The notes beneath the pieces are model-generated. The model was given only the letters and a program-made list of their open reading frames with translations. It was not told the DNA's origin and ran no database searches. A stretch of DNA of 64,000 nt from Paraglaciecola hydrolytica (GTDB lineage: Bacteria; Pseudomonadota; Gammaproteobacteria; Enterobacterales; Alteromonadaceae), in NCBI RefSeq assembly GCF_001565895.1, contig NZ_LSNE01000011.1, positions 127,025-191,024 of the forward strand, written 5' to 3'. The translations under genes were made by a program, and so were the position numbers. Below, in pieces: positions 18,256 through 26,472 of this stretch; position 1 is the first letter of the stretch; each line of letters starts with the position of its first letter.

Positions 18256-18530
18256 CTATAGTTTTGTCAGTTCAATCCCTTTGATAAAGACATCTTCATC
18301 ACTGCGCAGTTGTTGCATTTCTTTAATATTAAACGTTAAAAATCCGCTATCAGGTGATAATTCAAATTCACCAATATTATGTGATTGCCACGTTAGTTCG
18401 GGCGCAGTGTAGGTGGCATAACGCTGTTGTCCCGTGTTTTGAACGGGCACAAATTTGGGTAAATCCAACTTTAAATCAATACTTTTCTCAACTAGGGTTA
18501 AACTGCCTCTTAAGCTCACTAAATCACTTT
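18256..18530 (-). pseudogene. C-terminal fragment of an unidentified beta-rich protein
   Basis: About 91 codons in one frame end at a normal stop (…VFIKGIELTKL). The pattern of short hydrophobic/polar strands (SLTLVEKSIDLKLDLPKF, GEFELSPDSGFLTFNIKEM) resembles the last domain of a secreted beta-sandwich protein. The frame can be extended to an ATG at 18576, but those first ~15 codons are simply the antisense of the duplicated cupin end, so the true 5' part of this gene was lost at the junction near 18530. I cannot name the parent gene. Confidence 0.6.
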
Positions 18531-18655
18531 TGCTGGCGTTACCAGAGCCAAGATTACCTGAATATTTCCTCGCCATGTTTACGCCTGAGGAACGACCAAA
18601 GTAATGAAATAATTATTCAACAGAGTGTTGATCAATCTCTATATCCAACAAAGCC
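18531..18655 (+). pseudogene. Duplicated 3' end of the cupin gene
   Basis: This copies 17056-17172. The last 74 coding bases differ at only 7 positions (about 90% identity), ending again in a stop (LPEPRLPEYFLAMFTPEER), and the match continues about 50 bases past the stop (TATATCCAACAAAG against TAAATCCAACAAAG). The 5' two-thirds of the cupin gene is absent. It is a non-functional remnant of duplication or of recombination between two cupin loci. Confidence 0.8.
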
Positions 18656-18725
18656 TCCTAATCGAGTATGTTTGCAATTTTGTTATTTTTCGTACAGGGA
18701 TGTGCAGTAGCAGTATAGGCTGGGC

Positions 18726-20099
18726 TTATAAGGGTAAAATAATAACGGCATCTAAGCCTTTAATTGGCCGGTTGTTTAGCTCTATTTCGCCGCCATGAGA
18801 ACGCACCACTGAACGAGCAATAGCCATGCCTAAACCCATACCACCAGAACTTCTATTACGTGATTGTTCTGAGCGTTCAAAAGGCTCAAATAGACGTTCT
18901 TTTTCAGAATCGGGGATACCATTACCCTCATCTTCAATATGGATTTCTAAGGTACTCGTCGACTGCACAATAAAAACATTAACACGATGACCATAGTCCA
19001 CCCCATTTTTGATTAAGTTACTGATGGCCCGTTTTAAAGCGATGGGGCGTCCTTGAAAAGGGATTTTATGTTGTGCATCAAAACTTACATCGAGCTCTTG
19101 GGCATTAAGGTCACAACACAAGGATTCAATCAAAGAGGTGAGATCAAAGTGTTTGTTTTTTTCTGACCAAGAGTCTTTTAAAGCAAAGGTTACTGTGGCC
19201 TCACATATTTGCTCCATCTCTTCTATTTTTTCTAGGATATTGTGCTGCACGTCAGCGTCAGTAATATATTCTGCATTCAATCGCATTGAGGTTAATGGCG
19301 TGCGAATATCGTGAGAAATAGCCGCTAATGCTCTAGCGCGGTGATCGTTAACACTCAATAAACGTTTGTGCATGGTATTAAATGCCACAATGGCATTTTG
19401 CATGTCTTCAGGGCCTCTTGGCTCGAGAGGAGCAATGGCATGGCCCTTACCGAATTTATGAGCATTGTCAGCTAATTCCGCCAAAGGGCTGGTAAGACGT
19501 TTAACCACAAATACGGCAAAAATAATAAAGATAAAGGTAAAAATCGCCATGGGTTTTACAGTGGACCGGATCCAAATGGGAAAATTATGTAAATCAAAGA
19601 CAGTCATGCCTAGCCATTTTCCATCGCTCAATCGTATTTGAGATTGCATAAGGATATTGCGTGGGTCGTTTTTAAGTTCTGCAGTGAGAGTGCCCGATAA
19701 CTGATCTTTTAAATAAACCATCGCCGCATATAAGCGATTTTCGATGGGTTTAAACTGGCGCATGGTGGCGCTGGGTTGTTGATCGTTAAATTGTTGCTGC
19801 AATTGTATACTGCGCACTTTGTCAGTGGCTGACATGTGAGTTACATCGTACAAGGGCTTGTTACCAACAGAGAACTCTACTCGATAGGTATTCATCGCAT
19901 ATAGATGTTGTTCGGAAGAATGCTCTATGATGTTTAGTGCCGCCTTCATTTTTAGTTGAAAGTGCTCTCCTTGTAAATTTTTGCTGACAATATCGTTTTC
20001 ATCAGTTTCAAAAACAAAAATAGTGAATATTAATAATTGCGTACTAAATAGCGCCACCAGAACTAACAAAATCATCTGGCTTGATAATTTTTTAAGCAT
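18726..20099 (-). CDS. Sensor histidine kinase, EnvZ/OmpR type
   Basis: A 457-residue membrane kinase. It has a first transmembrane helix at about 8-28 (MILLVLVALFSTQLLIFTIFVF), a periplasmic sensor domain of about 150 residues, a second helix at about 178-198, HAMP, HisKA with the H-box ALAAISHDIRTPLTSMRLNAE (phospho-His near 261) and HATPase_c with N-box NLIKNGVDYG, DEGNGIPD and GGMGLGMAIARS. It follows the response-regulator gene with only two bases between, so it is its partner. The stimulus is unknown; the shared operator upstream suggests a link to sulfated or xylan-like saccharide use. Confidence 0.93.
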   Translation of the reverse strand: MLKKLSSQMILLVLVALFSTQLLIFTIFVFETDENDIVSKNLQGEHFQLKMKAALNIIEHSSEQHLYAMNTYRVEFSVGNKPLYDVTHMSATDKVRSIQLQQQFNDQQPSATMRQFKPIENRLYAAMVYLKDQLSGTLTAELKNDPRNILMQSQIRLSDGKWLGMTVFDLHNFPIWIRSTVKPMAIFTFIFIIFAVFVVKRLTSPLAELADNAHKFGKGHAIAPLEPRGPEDMQNAIVAFNTMHKRLLSVNDHRARALAAISHDIRTPLTSMRLNAEYITDADVQHNILEKIEEMEQICEATVTFALKDSWSEKNKHFDLTSLIESLCCDLNAQELDVSFDAQHKIPFQGRPIALKRAISNLIKNGVDYGHRVNVFIVQSTSTLEIHIEDEGNGIPDSEKERLFEPFERSEQSRNRSSGGMGLGMAIARSVVRSHGGEIELNNRPIKGLDAVIILPL

Positions 20100-20101
20100 T
20101 A

Positions 20102-20818
20102 TTAATGGTGCTCAACAGGGCTAGTTAAAATATATCCACCGCCCCAAACCGTTTTAATAATTTTGGGCTCGCTAGCATCAACTTCGACTTTACGTCTTAA
20201 ACGACTGATTAAATTATCGATACTGCGATCAAAGGCTTTGGCTTCGCGCCCATGAGTTAAGTCGAGTAATTGGTCACGAGTTAATACTTTTTGTGGGCGC
20301 AAGATAAAGGCTTGTAATAAACGAAATTCAGCGGCACTTAAGGCAATCGACATATTGTCGTGGCCGACTAGTTCCCGTTGATTAAGATCTAAAGTCCAAC
20401 AATCAAATTTTGATGTGCTGCGCTCTTTAGTCACTTGGTTAATTTGCACTGGTTCACTTTGGCTGCGTCGAAGTACGGCTTTTAATCTGGCAAGCAATAC
20501 ACGGGGGTTGAAGGGTTTGGTGATGTAATCGTCAGCACCCATTTCTAGGCCCACAACTTTATCTGAGTCTTCCGACAGAGCTGTCAGTAAAATAACCGGT
20601 ATTTTGTATTTGTCTTGCACGTAACGACATAGAGTGAGGCCGTCTTCATCTGGCATCATAATATCCAGCAAAATAATATCTATTGCACTGGTTTCAAGCA
20701 GACTGCGCATGTTTTTGCCGCCATTGGCACTGCTTACACGAAATCCATGGTCGAGCAAATATCGCTTTAGCGACACAATAATGTCTGGGTTATCATCCAC
20801 GATGAGTACATGAGTCAC
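20102..20818 (-). CDS. OmpR-family response regulator
   Basis: A 238-residue regulator. The receiver domain (1-120) has the acidic pair VDDNPD, the phospho-acceptor in DIILLDIMMPDEDG and the conserved Lys in DDYITKPFNPRVLL. The C-terminal winged helix (about 140-235) ends in RSIDNLISRLRRKVE...VWGGGYIL, typical of OmpR/RstA-like regulators. Translation starts at a GTG (20816-20818) with GGAGA upstream. It heads the operon with the kinase. An inverted repeat 85 bases before the start is a probable autoregulatory site. Confidence 0.94.
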   Translation of the reverse strand: MTHVLIVDDNPDIIVSLKRYLLDHGFRVSSANGGKNMRSLLETSAIDIILLDIMMPDEDGLTLCRYVQDKYKIPVILLTALSEDSDKVVGLEMGADDYITKPFNPRVLLARLKAVLRRSQSEPVQINQVTKERSTSKFDCWTLDLNQRELVGHDNMSIALSAAEFRLLQAFILRPQKVLTRDQLLDLTHGREAKAFDRSIDNLISRLRRKVEVDASEPKIIKTVWGGGYILTSPVEHH

Positions 20819-20903
20819 GTTATACGTCTCCGATTAACTACTGCATCACTATAGCTAATACAATGAGCGAGCTTAAGTATTAGTTACAAATCGACTCAAC
20901 AAT

Positions 20904-20941
20904 AATGTATCAAGTTGTCGCAAAAAAATGATTTTGCGACA
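20904..20941. promoter_or_regulatory. Inverted-repeat operator candidate before the two-component operon
   Basis: AATGTATCAAGTTGTCGCA (20904-20922), a 12-base spacer and TGCGACA (20935-20941). The first 19 bases match exactly, as reverse complement, the site between the sulfatase and GH10-fusion genes; TTGTCGCA/TGCGACA forms the inverted repeat in both. I infer that it binds the response regulator encoded next to it. Confidence 0.6.
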
Positions 20942-21024
20942 CGTTTATTGAAGAACAGTGAACTAGCAGTTAACAGATAGGCAGATAAGAGCAATGGAAT
21001 GTTGCATTAATTTGTCGTTTTCCG

Positions 21025-22416
21025 CTAATCATCTGCTTGGATATATTGTTTGAAACAGTTTTTTTGTTGAGCTTTGGCGTCATATAACGCTTGATCGGCT
21101 TGGCTATATAAGTCTGACACTGTGGTGTTTTTATGCGGTTTTAATACGGTAATACCAATACTGGCGGTGACTGAAACTGACTCGTGCTCGGAAATTTGGT
21201 GTTTTTGGGCGGCGATGGAGTCTAACAGTCGTTGGCAAATTTGCTCGGCATCAGCTGACTGTTCGATTTTTAAAGAGAAAGAAAATTCCTCTCCTCCTAA
21301 GCGACCAAAACAGTCTTCCTGTCTAAATACGGCTCGTATGCTATCGGCCGCCAGTTTGATCACATTATCGCCGATGTCATGACCATATTGGTCATTAACG
21401 GCTTTAAAATTATCTAAATCTATTACGCCCATTAAGAGTAGCTCACCACTACGTTTAGCCGCACTTAATTGTTTTTGCATATTGTCCATAAAACTACGAC
21501 GGTTGGGCAAGCCGGTTAAAAAATCATAGTAGGCCAAACGTTGTAATTTAAAATTGGTATTTTTTAGCTCGGCGGTTTGTTGCTCCACCATCTTCAATAA
21601 GTTGTCTTTGAGCATTTTTAAGTCTTTGTTGCTCTTTTCTAATTGCTCGGCATGGAATTTTTGTTCGGTGACATCCCGTTCTATGGCGGCAAAATGGGTA
21701 ACTTTACCCAGTCTATTTTTAAGGGGGATAATATTGATGTCGAGCCAATAGGGGCGACCGTTTTTGCCATAATTGAGCAGAGTTTCGCGCACTGGTTGTT
21801 TGGCTTGAAGGGCTTTGCTAATGCGTTTTAAACTGTCGGCATCGGTAAAATTACCTTGCAGAATGCGTGGTGTATCACCAATAACTTCTGTTTCTGTATA
21901 ACCTGTTAGGGTTTCAAAAGCCTTGTTTACATAAACAATTTTGGGGCCTAAGGGGCTGGTGAGTAGATCGGCCTCGGTAATAATAATAATGTCTTGAGCA
22001 TTTTCGACTACATCTTGAAAAGAGAACTGGGTTTTTTTATCGGTAATATCGGTAAAAGTGACCACTACAAAACCACTTGTGCCAAAGCCTTCGATATAGG
22101 CATCCACTAAAAACCAATTGATGTCTTTATCATGGTGAAATACGACGCCCAATATTTCTTGATTGAGCGTCTCATGGGCGTGCACGACTCGGCTAACTGG
22201 ATAGCTTTCTGTTGGCAAAACTTGACCATATTCGTCAACAAAATGCCATTGGGGATCCATGGCATCTTTACCAATAATTTGCTCATAGGTTAAATTCAAC
22301 AACTGCAATGCCGCGGGATTTGCGTATACAACAGAAGTATCTATATTGTGAATTACCACACCAATTTTGGCATTATCTAATAATTTCTTTAGATTAATAT
22401 CACTTAGATCTGTCAT
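21025..22416 (-). CDS. PAS-PAS-GGDEF diguanylate cyclase
   Basis: A 463-residue soluble protein. Two PAS domains (about 8-120 and 130-255; the second has YVNKAFETLTGYTETEVIG and the PAC end FAAIERDVTEQ) are followed by a coiled-coil linker (about 255-290) and a GGDEF domain (about 295-460). The active-site loop is intact, GGEEF near 375, and RQED five residues before it is an RxxD inhibitory site. It should make c-di-GMP in response to a redox, light or ligand signal sensed by the PAS domains. No EAL domain. Single gene. Confidence 0.93.
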   Translation of the reverse strand: MTDLSDINLKKLLDNAKIGVVIHNIDTSVVYANPAALQLLNLTYEQIIGKDAMDPQWHFVDEYGQVLPTESYPVSRVVHAHETLNQEILGVVFHHDKDINWFLVDAYIEGFGTSGFVVVTFTDITDKKTQFSFQDVVENAQDIIIITEADLLTSPLGPKIVYVNKAFETLTGYTETEVIGDTPRILQGNFTDADSLKRISKALQAKQPVRETLLNYGKNGRPYWLDINIIPLKNRLGKVTHFAAIERDVTEQKFHAEQLEKSNKDLKMLKDNLLKMVEQQTAELKNTNFKLQRLAYYDFLTGLPNRRSFMDNMQKQLSAAKRSGELLLMGVIDLDNFKAVNDQYGHDIGDNVIKLAADSIRAVFRQEDCFGRLGGEEFSFSLKIEQSADAEQICQRLLDSIAAQKHQISEHESVSVTASIGITVLKPHKNTTVSDLYSQADQALYDAKAQQKNCFKQYIQADD

Positions 22417-22726
22417 GCTAATCCTTAAAATATACGGTTAAAATTTGCCGAGACTGCTGTGGTTCACCGCGCCAACGAAACTAATACGGTAACTTAATTT
22501 CCATAGTAAGGTATTGATCTATATTGAATATAGTATAGAAATTTGGAAAGGGCTTGGCAGATTATCTGCAACAAAAAAACAGCAAAAACGAAAGTGATTT
22601 ACTGGCCTTAATTATGACTATCAGGCAGAAAAAAGGGCCGTACAAAGCTGTAGAATTAAGGATGTTTTTTAATGAGTAACTTACATAATAGGCGGTGTTA
22701 AACCCGCCTGTTATGCTGATCTATTG
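22417..22726. other. Intergenic region between tricorn protease and diguanylate cyclase genes
   Basis: About 310 bases. The left end holds the hairpin of the tricorn-gene terminator near 22690-22709 (outside its right half), the right end the promoter of the diguanylate cyclase. Nothing else is recognisable. Confidence 0.4.
22690..22709 (-). terminator. Hairpin terminator after the tricorn protease gene
   Basis: AGGCGG (22690-22695) pairs with CCGCCT (22704-22709), about 20 bases beyond the stop at 22727. The following minus-strand sequence is AT-rich with only short T-runs. Confidence 0.5.
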
Positions 22727-25700
22727 CTACTTGTTGATATCCGCTGCTGGGCTAATGTCCTTGGGTAAGGGCTTGGCCTTTAATGGTTTAACAGGCTCTT
22801 TCTTGATTTGTTTTTTCAACAGTTTAATGGCTTCTTCAAGTTGTTTATCTTGGCCCATAAACGTGGCGTAGGGCAGGTTATCCACTTCAATGTCGGGCGC
22901 AATGCCAGTACCCTCAGTGATCCAATGGCCACCTTCTGTCGCAAACATCGGAAATTCAGCCACCCGCGCCATACCACCATCAACCTGGCTGTTACGCCCC
23001 GTTAACCAAACACCAGCACCAGCAGTTTGTTTACCGATAACAGGTCCCAACTTAAGTGCTTTAATGGCCGCAGTAAACGTTTCACCGTCTGAATAAGTAA
23101 ATTGATCGGCCAGCACCACTAAATGCCCACGAAAGGCTTGTTGCATATTGGTAAATTGCTCACCGTTAACTGGCTGCCAGAAAGTCCAGGCGCGTTTAAG
23201 TAGTTTTTCGATGATCCAACTGTCTACGTTACCACCTCTATTGCGCCTGACATCGATGATCAAACCTTGCTTTTGATATTGCGCATAAAATTCACGGGCA
23301 AAGGTTTCGACATCAGCTGAGCCCATAGCATGTAAATGCAGATAACCAATGTCTTTATCCGCTTTAACCACCTCTTGTTGGTTATGGTTTACCCAATCGT
23401 AGTAGCGATACATATAGTCGTCGCGGCTTGAGCCTGGCACTACCACGGTTTTGAGTTCTTCCCCGTCACGTAACAAAGTGAGTAAGACTTGTTTGCCCGT
23501 TTGATTTAACAAAGCATTACTTAAATCAGCGTGGTTTGTAATGCTAATATTATTAATGGCCGTAATCGTGTCACCTTGCTGCACATTCACGCCGGGTTTA
23601 GCTAAGGGAGCTAAACGGTTGAGCACTTCTGGATCATTGGTAAATATGTGGGTGATTTGCAGCCCTTTTTCCGTTTGTCGATATTCCGCACCCAACGTGG
23701 CAGTTTTAGGCATGGCTGGATCACTGGGGAAATCGCCACCACGCACTTGCGAATGTAAGGTATTTAATTCGCCCATCATTTGTTCAAAGATATCATTTAA
23801 TTCTGCGCGCTCTGTTAAACGAGCCAATAAGGGCTGATATTTTTGCTCTACCGCTTGCCAGTTAAGACCGCGCATAGTGGGATCAAACAAGGAATCACGA
23901 TGCATTAACCAAGCATCATGGAAGATCTGTTGCCACTCTTGTTTGGGTTGGAGCAGCAATTTCCATTCATTAGTTTGCACCTTGCTATCATCATCGTTAC
24001 TTGAGTATTTGGCACCGGCTGATACGATGGACATCTCATGTTTATCACCGGTTTTACGCACAAATAAGTCTTTGCCATCGTCGGATAAACTGTATTGAGC
24101 AACTGAAGATACAAAGGTTTCGACCTTAATATGGTGGCTTATTTTAATCGATTTTAATTCAGGCTGTGCTCCCGGTTCGGTTACACGATCCATCACATAC
24201 AAAAAACCTTTGTTAACACTTAAATTTGAATAGTTGCCGGGTGGTACAGGTACCTGATAAAGACGTTTTTCTATATCAACCCAGTTTACCTTTGGCGTAT
24301 CAGTTTTTTTATCTGCTTTATCTGCAGATTCTGCCTTGTCTTCATTGTTATCTTCAGCTTCTTTGTCATCTTTTTTGTTGTTTAATAAAGAGTCTTCAGT
24401 TGTTTTTTTAGTTTCTGCTGGTTCATCTTTGCCACTTAACTCTGTGGGTTTGTCAAAGGGGAAGGTGGCTTTTTCAGTTAAAGCAATAGCAAAAATTTGG
24501 CTGCGACGATCGAAGCTTGCCCCCATATTACGATCGCCCCAAGGTGAACCTGGGTAGGGATCAAAGTGACGGTCAGAGATAAAATACAGCCACTGATTAT
24601 CGACGCTAAAAGCTGGTGAATAGGACGAATATTTCTCACTGGTCAGGACTTTTGTTTGTTCTGTATTGATATCTAACAACATCACCTGACTACGTTCACT
24701 TCCAAGTTCATCGCGGGTGAGTGCGATTAATTTACTGTCGCTTGACCAACTTAAAGAGTTGATAGGATTAAGCCCTCTGTTGCGACTCAGTATTTTTTTG
24801 TTTTCGCCACTACCCAAGTTTAATAACCATAAGTCACCTTTTTTGTCGTCGTGGGCTAACCACTTACCATCGGGTGAAGGGTAAATATCCCAACGAAATA
24901 CGTTGCCATCAGTGCTTAGTTGTTTAGCACCTTGAGATCCATCGGCGGGGTATTGCCAGATTTCCATCTCACCACTGCTATCGTTTAAGGCATAAACTGA
25001 TTTTCCATCGTGGCTTAAACTTGCATTACGAGTACGGGAATTCTGTGGGGTGGCGATTTCGATTAAACGTGAACCATCGGTGCTGGCTATAGCCACTCTG
25101 CCACGTGCAGTTATGACTACTTTTTTACTTTTACCAGCTAGCTTAGCCGAGCTTAAAAATTTAAGCGGCTCATTGATCCAACGCTCGCGGGTTTGACTAA
25201 AATCAGAACTTAAGTGCACATCGACTTTATTGCTGGCCTTGCTGGCGATATCGTAAAGATAAATATCAGCACCTAACTGATACACAATGCGCCCTGCATC
25301 TAAACGCAGATCCCGCACATTAAAATCAATATAGTGAGTAAGCTGAGTCTGGTCGCGGCCATTGAACGTCATTGACCAGATATTATCTGTACCACTTTGG
25401 TTACTGACAAAATAAACGCGATCCTGATACACCATAGGTGAGCGTATAGATCCCTGATGTTTGTCGCTTAACCGGCTGGCTTCTTTATCTGAGCCGAGCT
25501 TAAACGACCATAACTTGCCTTTGGCACCGCCTTGATAAGCGTGGGCATTATCATTGGAAATCTGCAAACCAAACTGACTGAAAAACAGCGTATTACTGGC
25601 TGCATCGATAGCACCATCTACCGCATCAGCAACGGGAATATCCTCGACCTGCAAATTTTGTGGATCAACTAAACGCAAACTCCAATTACCGCTCGGTCCG

Positions 25701-26092
25701 ACACGCCCGTTGTAACTGTATAAGATTTGCCCTGAGTTGGTCCAGCCATGCAGTTTGACCTGCACATTCTCAAAAGTAACTTGTGTGGCAAGTCCACCCT
25801 GAATGGGCATGACATAGACTTCGGCACTGCCACTATAATTAGCGACAAAGGCCACTGTTTGACCATCATTGGAAATAGCCGCTTGAGTCTCTTGTGCAGG
25901 ATGAGTGGTAAGGCGCTGAGCATAGGGTTGGCCGAGGGTGGTTTTCCACAAATCTCCTTCAGCGGTAAATACCAAGGTGTCTTTATTGAGCGCCGGATAA
26001 CGATAGTAGCCCTCAATAGCATAAGTGGTTGAGCTTAGCAGGCAGAGAAATAACGCGCCGAACTTGATTAGATTATTTGTTTTTATTTTCAT
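22727..26092 (-). CDS. Tricorn protease homologue, S41 family
   Basis: About 1121 residues with a signal peptide (LIKFGALFLCLLSSTTYA). Two beta-propellers (about 20-330 and 340-560; repeats such as GKWLAHDDKKGDLWLLN and NQWLYFISDRH), a Lys/Asp/Glu-rich linker (about 555-600), a tricorn C1 domain, a PDZ domain (GVNVQQGDTITAINN) and an S41 protease domain. LIIDVRRNRGGN and the segment FTYSDGETFTAAIKAL hold the oxyanion and catalytic Ser of the tail-specific type. It should degrade peptides in the periplasm. The ATG at 26092 gives the tidier signal; a GTG at 26104 is also possible and neither has a good ribosome site. Confidence 0.92.
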   Translation of the reverse strand: MKIKTNNLIKFGALFLCLLSSTTYAIEGYYRYPALNKDTLVFTAEGDLWKTTLGQPYAQRLTTHPAQETQAAISNDGQTVAFVANYSGSAEVYVMPIQGGLATQVTFENVQVKLHGWTNSGQILYSYNGRVGPSGNWSLRLVDPQNLQVEDIPVADAVDGAIDAASNTLFFSQFGLQISNDNAHAYQGGAKGKLWSFKLGSDKEASRLSDKHQGSIRSPMVYQDRVYFVSNQSGTDNIWSMTFNGRDQTQLTHYIDFNVRDLRLDAGRIVYQLGADIYLYDIASKASNKVDVHLSSDFSQTRERWINEPLKFLSSAKLAGKSKKVVITARGRVAIASTDGSRLIEIATPQNSRTRNASLSHDGKSVYALNDSSGEMEIWQYPADGSQGAKQLSTDGNVFRWDIYPSPDGKWLAHDDKKGDLWLLNLGSGENKKILSRNRGLNPINSLSWSSDSKLIALTRDELGSERSQVMLLDINTEQTKVLTSEKYSSYSPAFSVDNQWLYFISDRHFDPYPGSPWGDRNMGASFDRRSQIFAIALTEKATFPFDKPTELSGKDEPAETKKTTEDSLLNNKKDDKEAEDNNEDKAESADKADKKTDTPKVNWVDIEKRLYQVPVPPGNYSNLSVNKGFLYVMDRVTEPGAQPELKSIKISHHIKVETFVSSVAQYSLSDDGKDLFVRKTGDKHEMSIVSAGAKYSSNDDDSKVQTNEWKLLLQPKQEWQQIFHDAWLMHRDSLFDPTMRGLNWQAVEQKYQPLLARLTERAELNDIFEQMMGELNTLHSQVRGGDFPSDPAMPKTATLGAEYRQTEKGLQITHIFTNDPEVLNRLAPLAKPGVNVQQGDTITAINNISITNHADLSNALLNQTGKQVLLTLLRDGEELKTVVVPGSSRDDYMYRYYDWVNHNQQEVVKADKDIGYLHLHAMGSADVETFAREFYAQYQKQGLIIDVRRNRGGNVDSWIIEKLLKRAWTFWQPVNGEQFTNMQQAFRGHLVVLADQFTYSDGETFTAAIKALKLGPVIGKQTAGAGVWLTGRNSQVDGGMARVAEFPMFATEGGHWITEGTGIAPDIEVDNLPYATFMGQDKQLEEAIKLLKKQIKKEPVKPLKAKPLPKDISPAADINK

Positions 26093-26104
26093 CTGAGCAG
26101 TCAC

Positions 26105-26472
26105 TTAATAGATATTGTTGTTAAGGCGTTGAATGCAAAACCATTATAGACATGCAAATTCAGATTAAAAGCAAAGGATGTTTGCGCTAGGTAATTGATT
26201 TACCGAGGTTTGCCGATTGGCACGAACGGTCTTATATCAAAAAAACCAATAAAAATGTTGATATGTTAATTAAAAGCATATTTTGTTAGCGCATAGTTAA
26301 ATTCTGTTAAAAGCTAAAAAACCTTGTTATGGCACACTGCGTACACATTTTGTACACGCAAGGTAAGTCTTTTGGCGATCTCAGGAAATAATCTAATTGC
26401 AGGTAAATGGGTAAATAATCAGGGGCCTAGGTTAAGTAAGTCGGGCCGTCAATATGCTGGAGGTATACAATT
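26105..26472. other. Divergent promoter region, tricorn gene / gntP-like gene
   Basis: About 370 bases between divergent starts. It holds the imperfect palindrome at 26338-26360 and, further left, AT-rich stretches suited to promoters. CTGGAGG precedes the GntP start. No small gene is supported. Confidence 0.4.
26338..26360. promoter_or_regulatory. Operator-like palindrome before the GntP permease gene
   Basis: TGCGTACACATTT followed by TGTACACGCA is an imperfect palindrome (TGCGTnnACA then TGTnnACGCA), framed by CCTTG and CAAGG outside. It lies about 110 bases before the permease start. A GntR- or LacI-type repressor is plausible; none is encoded adjacent. Confidence 0.4.

Noticed and set aside
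18256-18576. 106-codon minus-strand frame read as an intact gene
   Set aside because: Its first ~15 codons are the antisense of the duplicated cupin end, so it is a junction product, not a whole gene.
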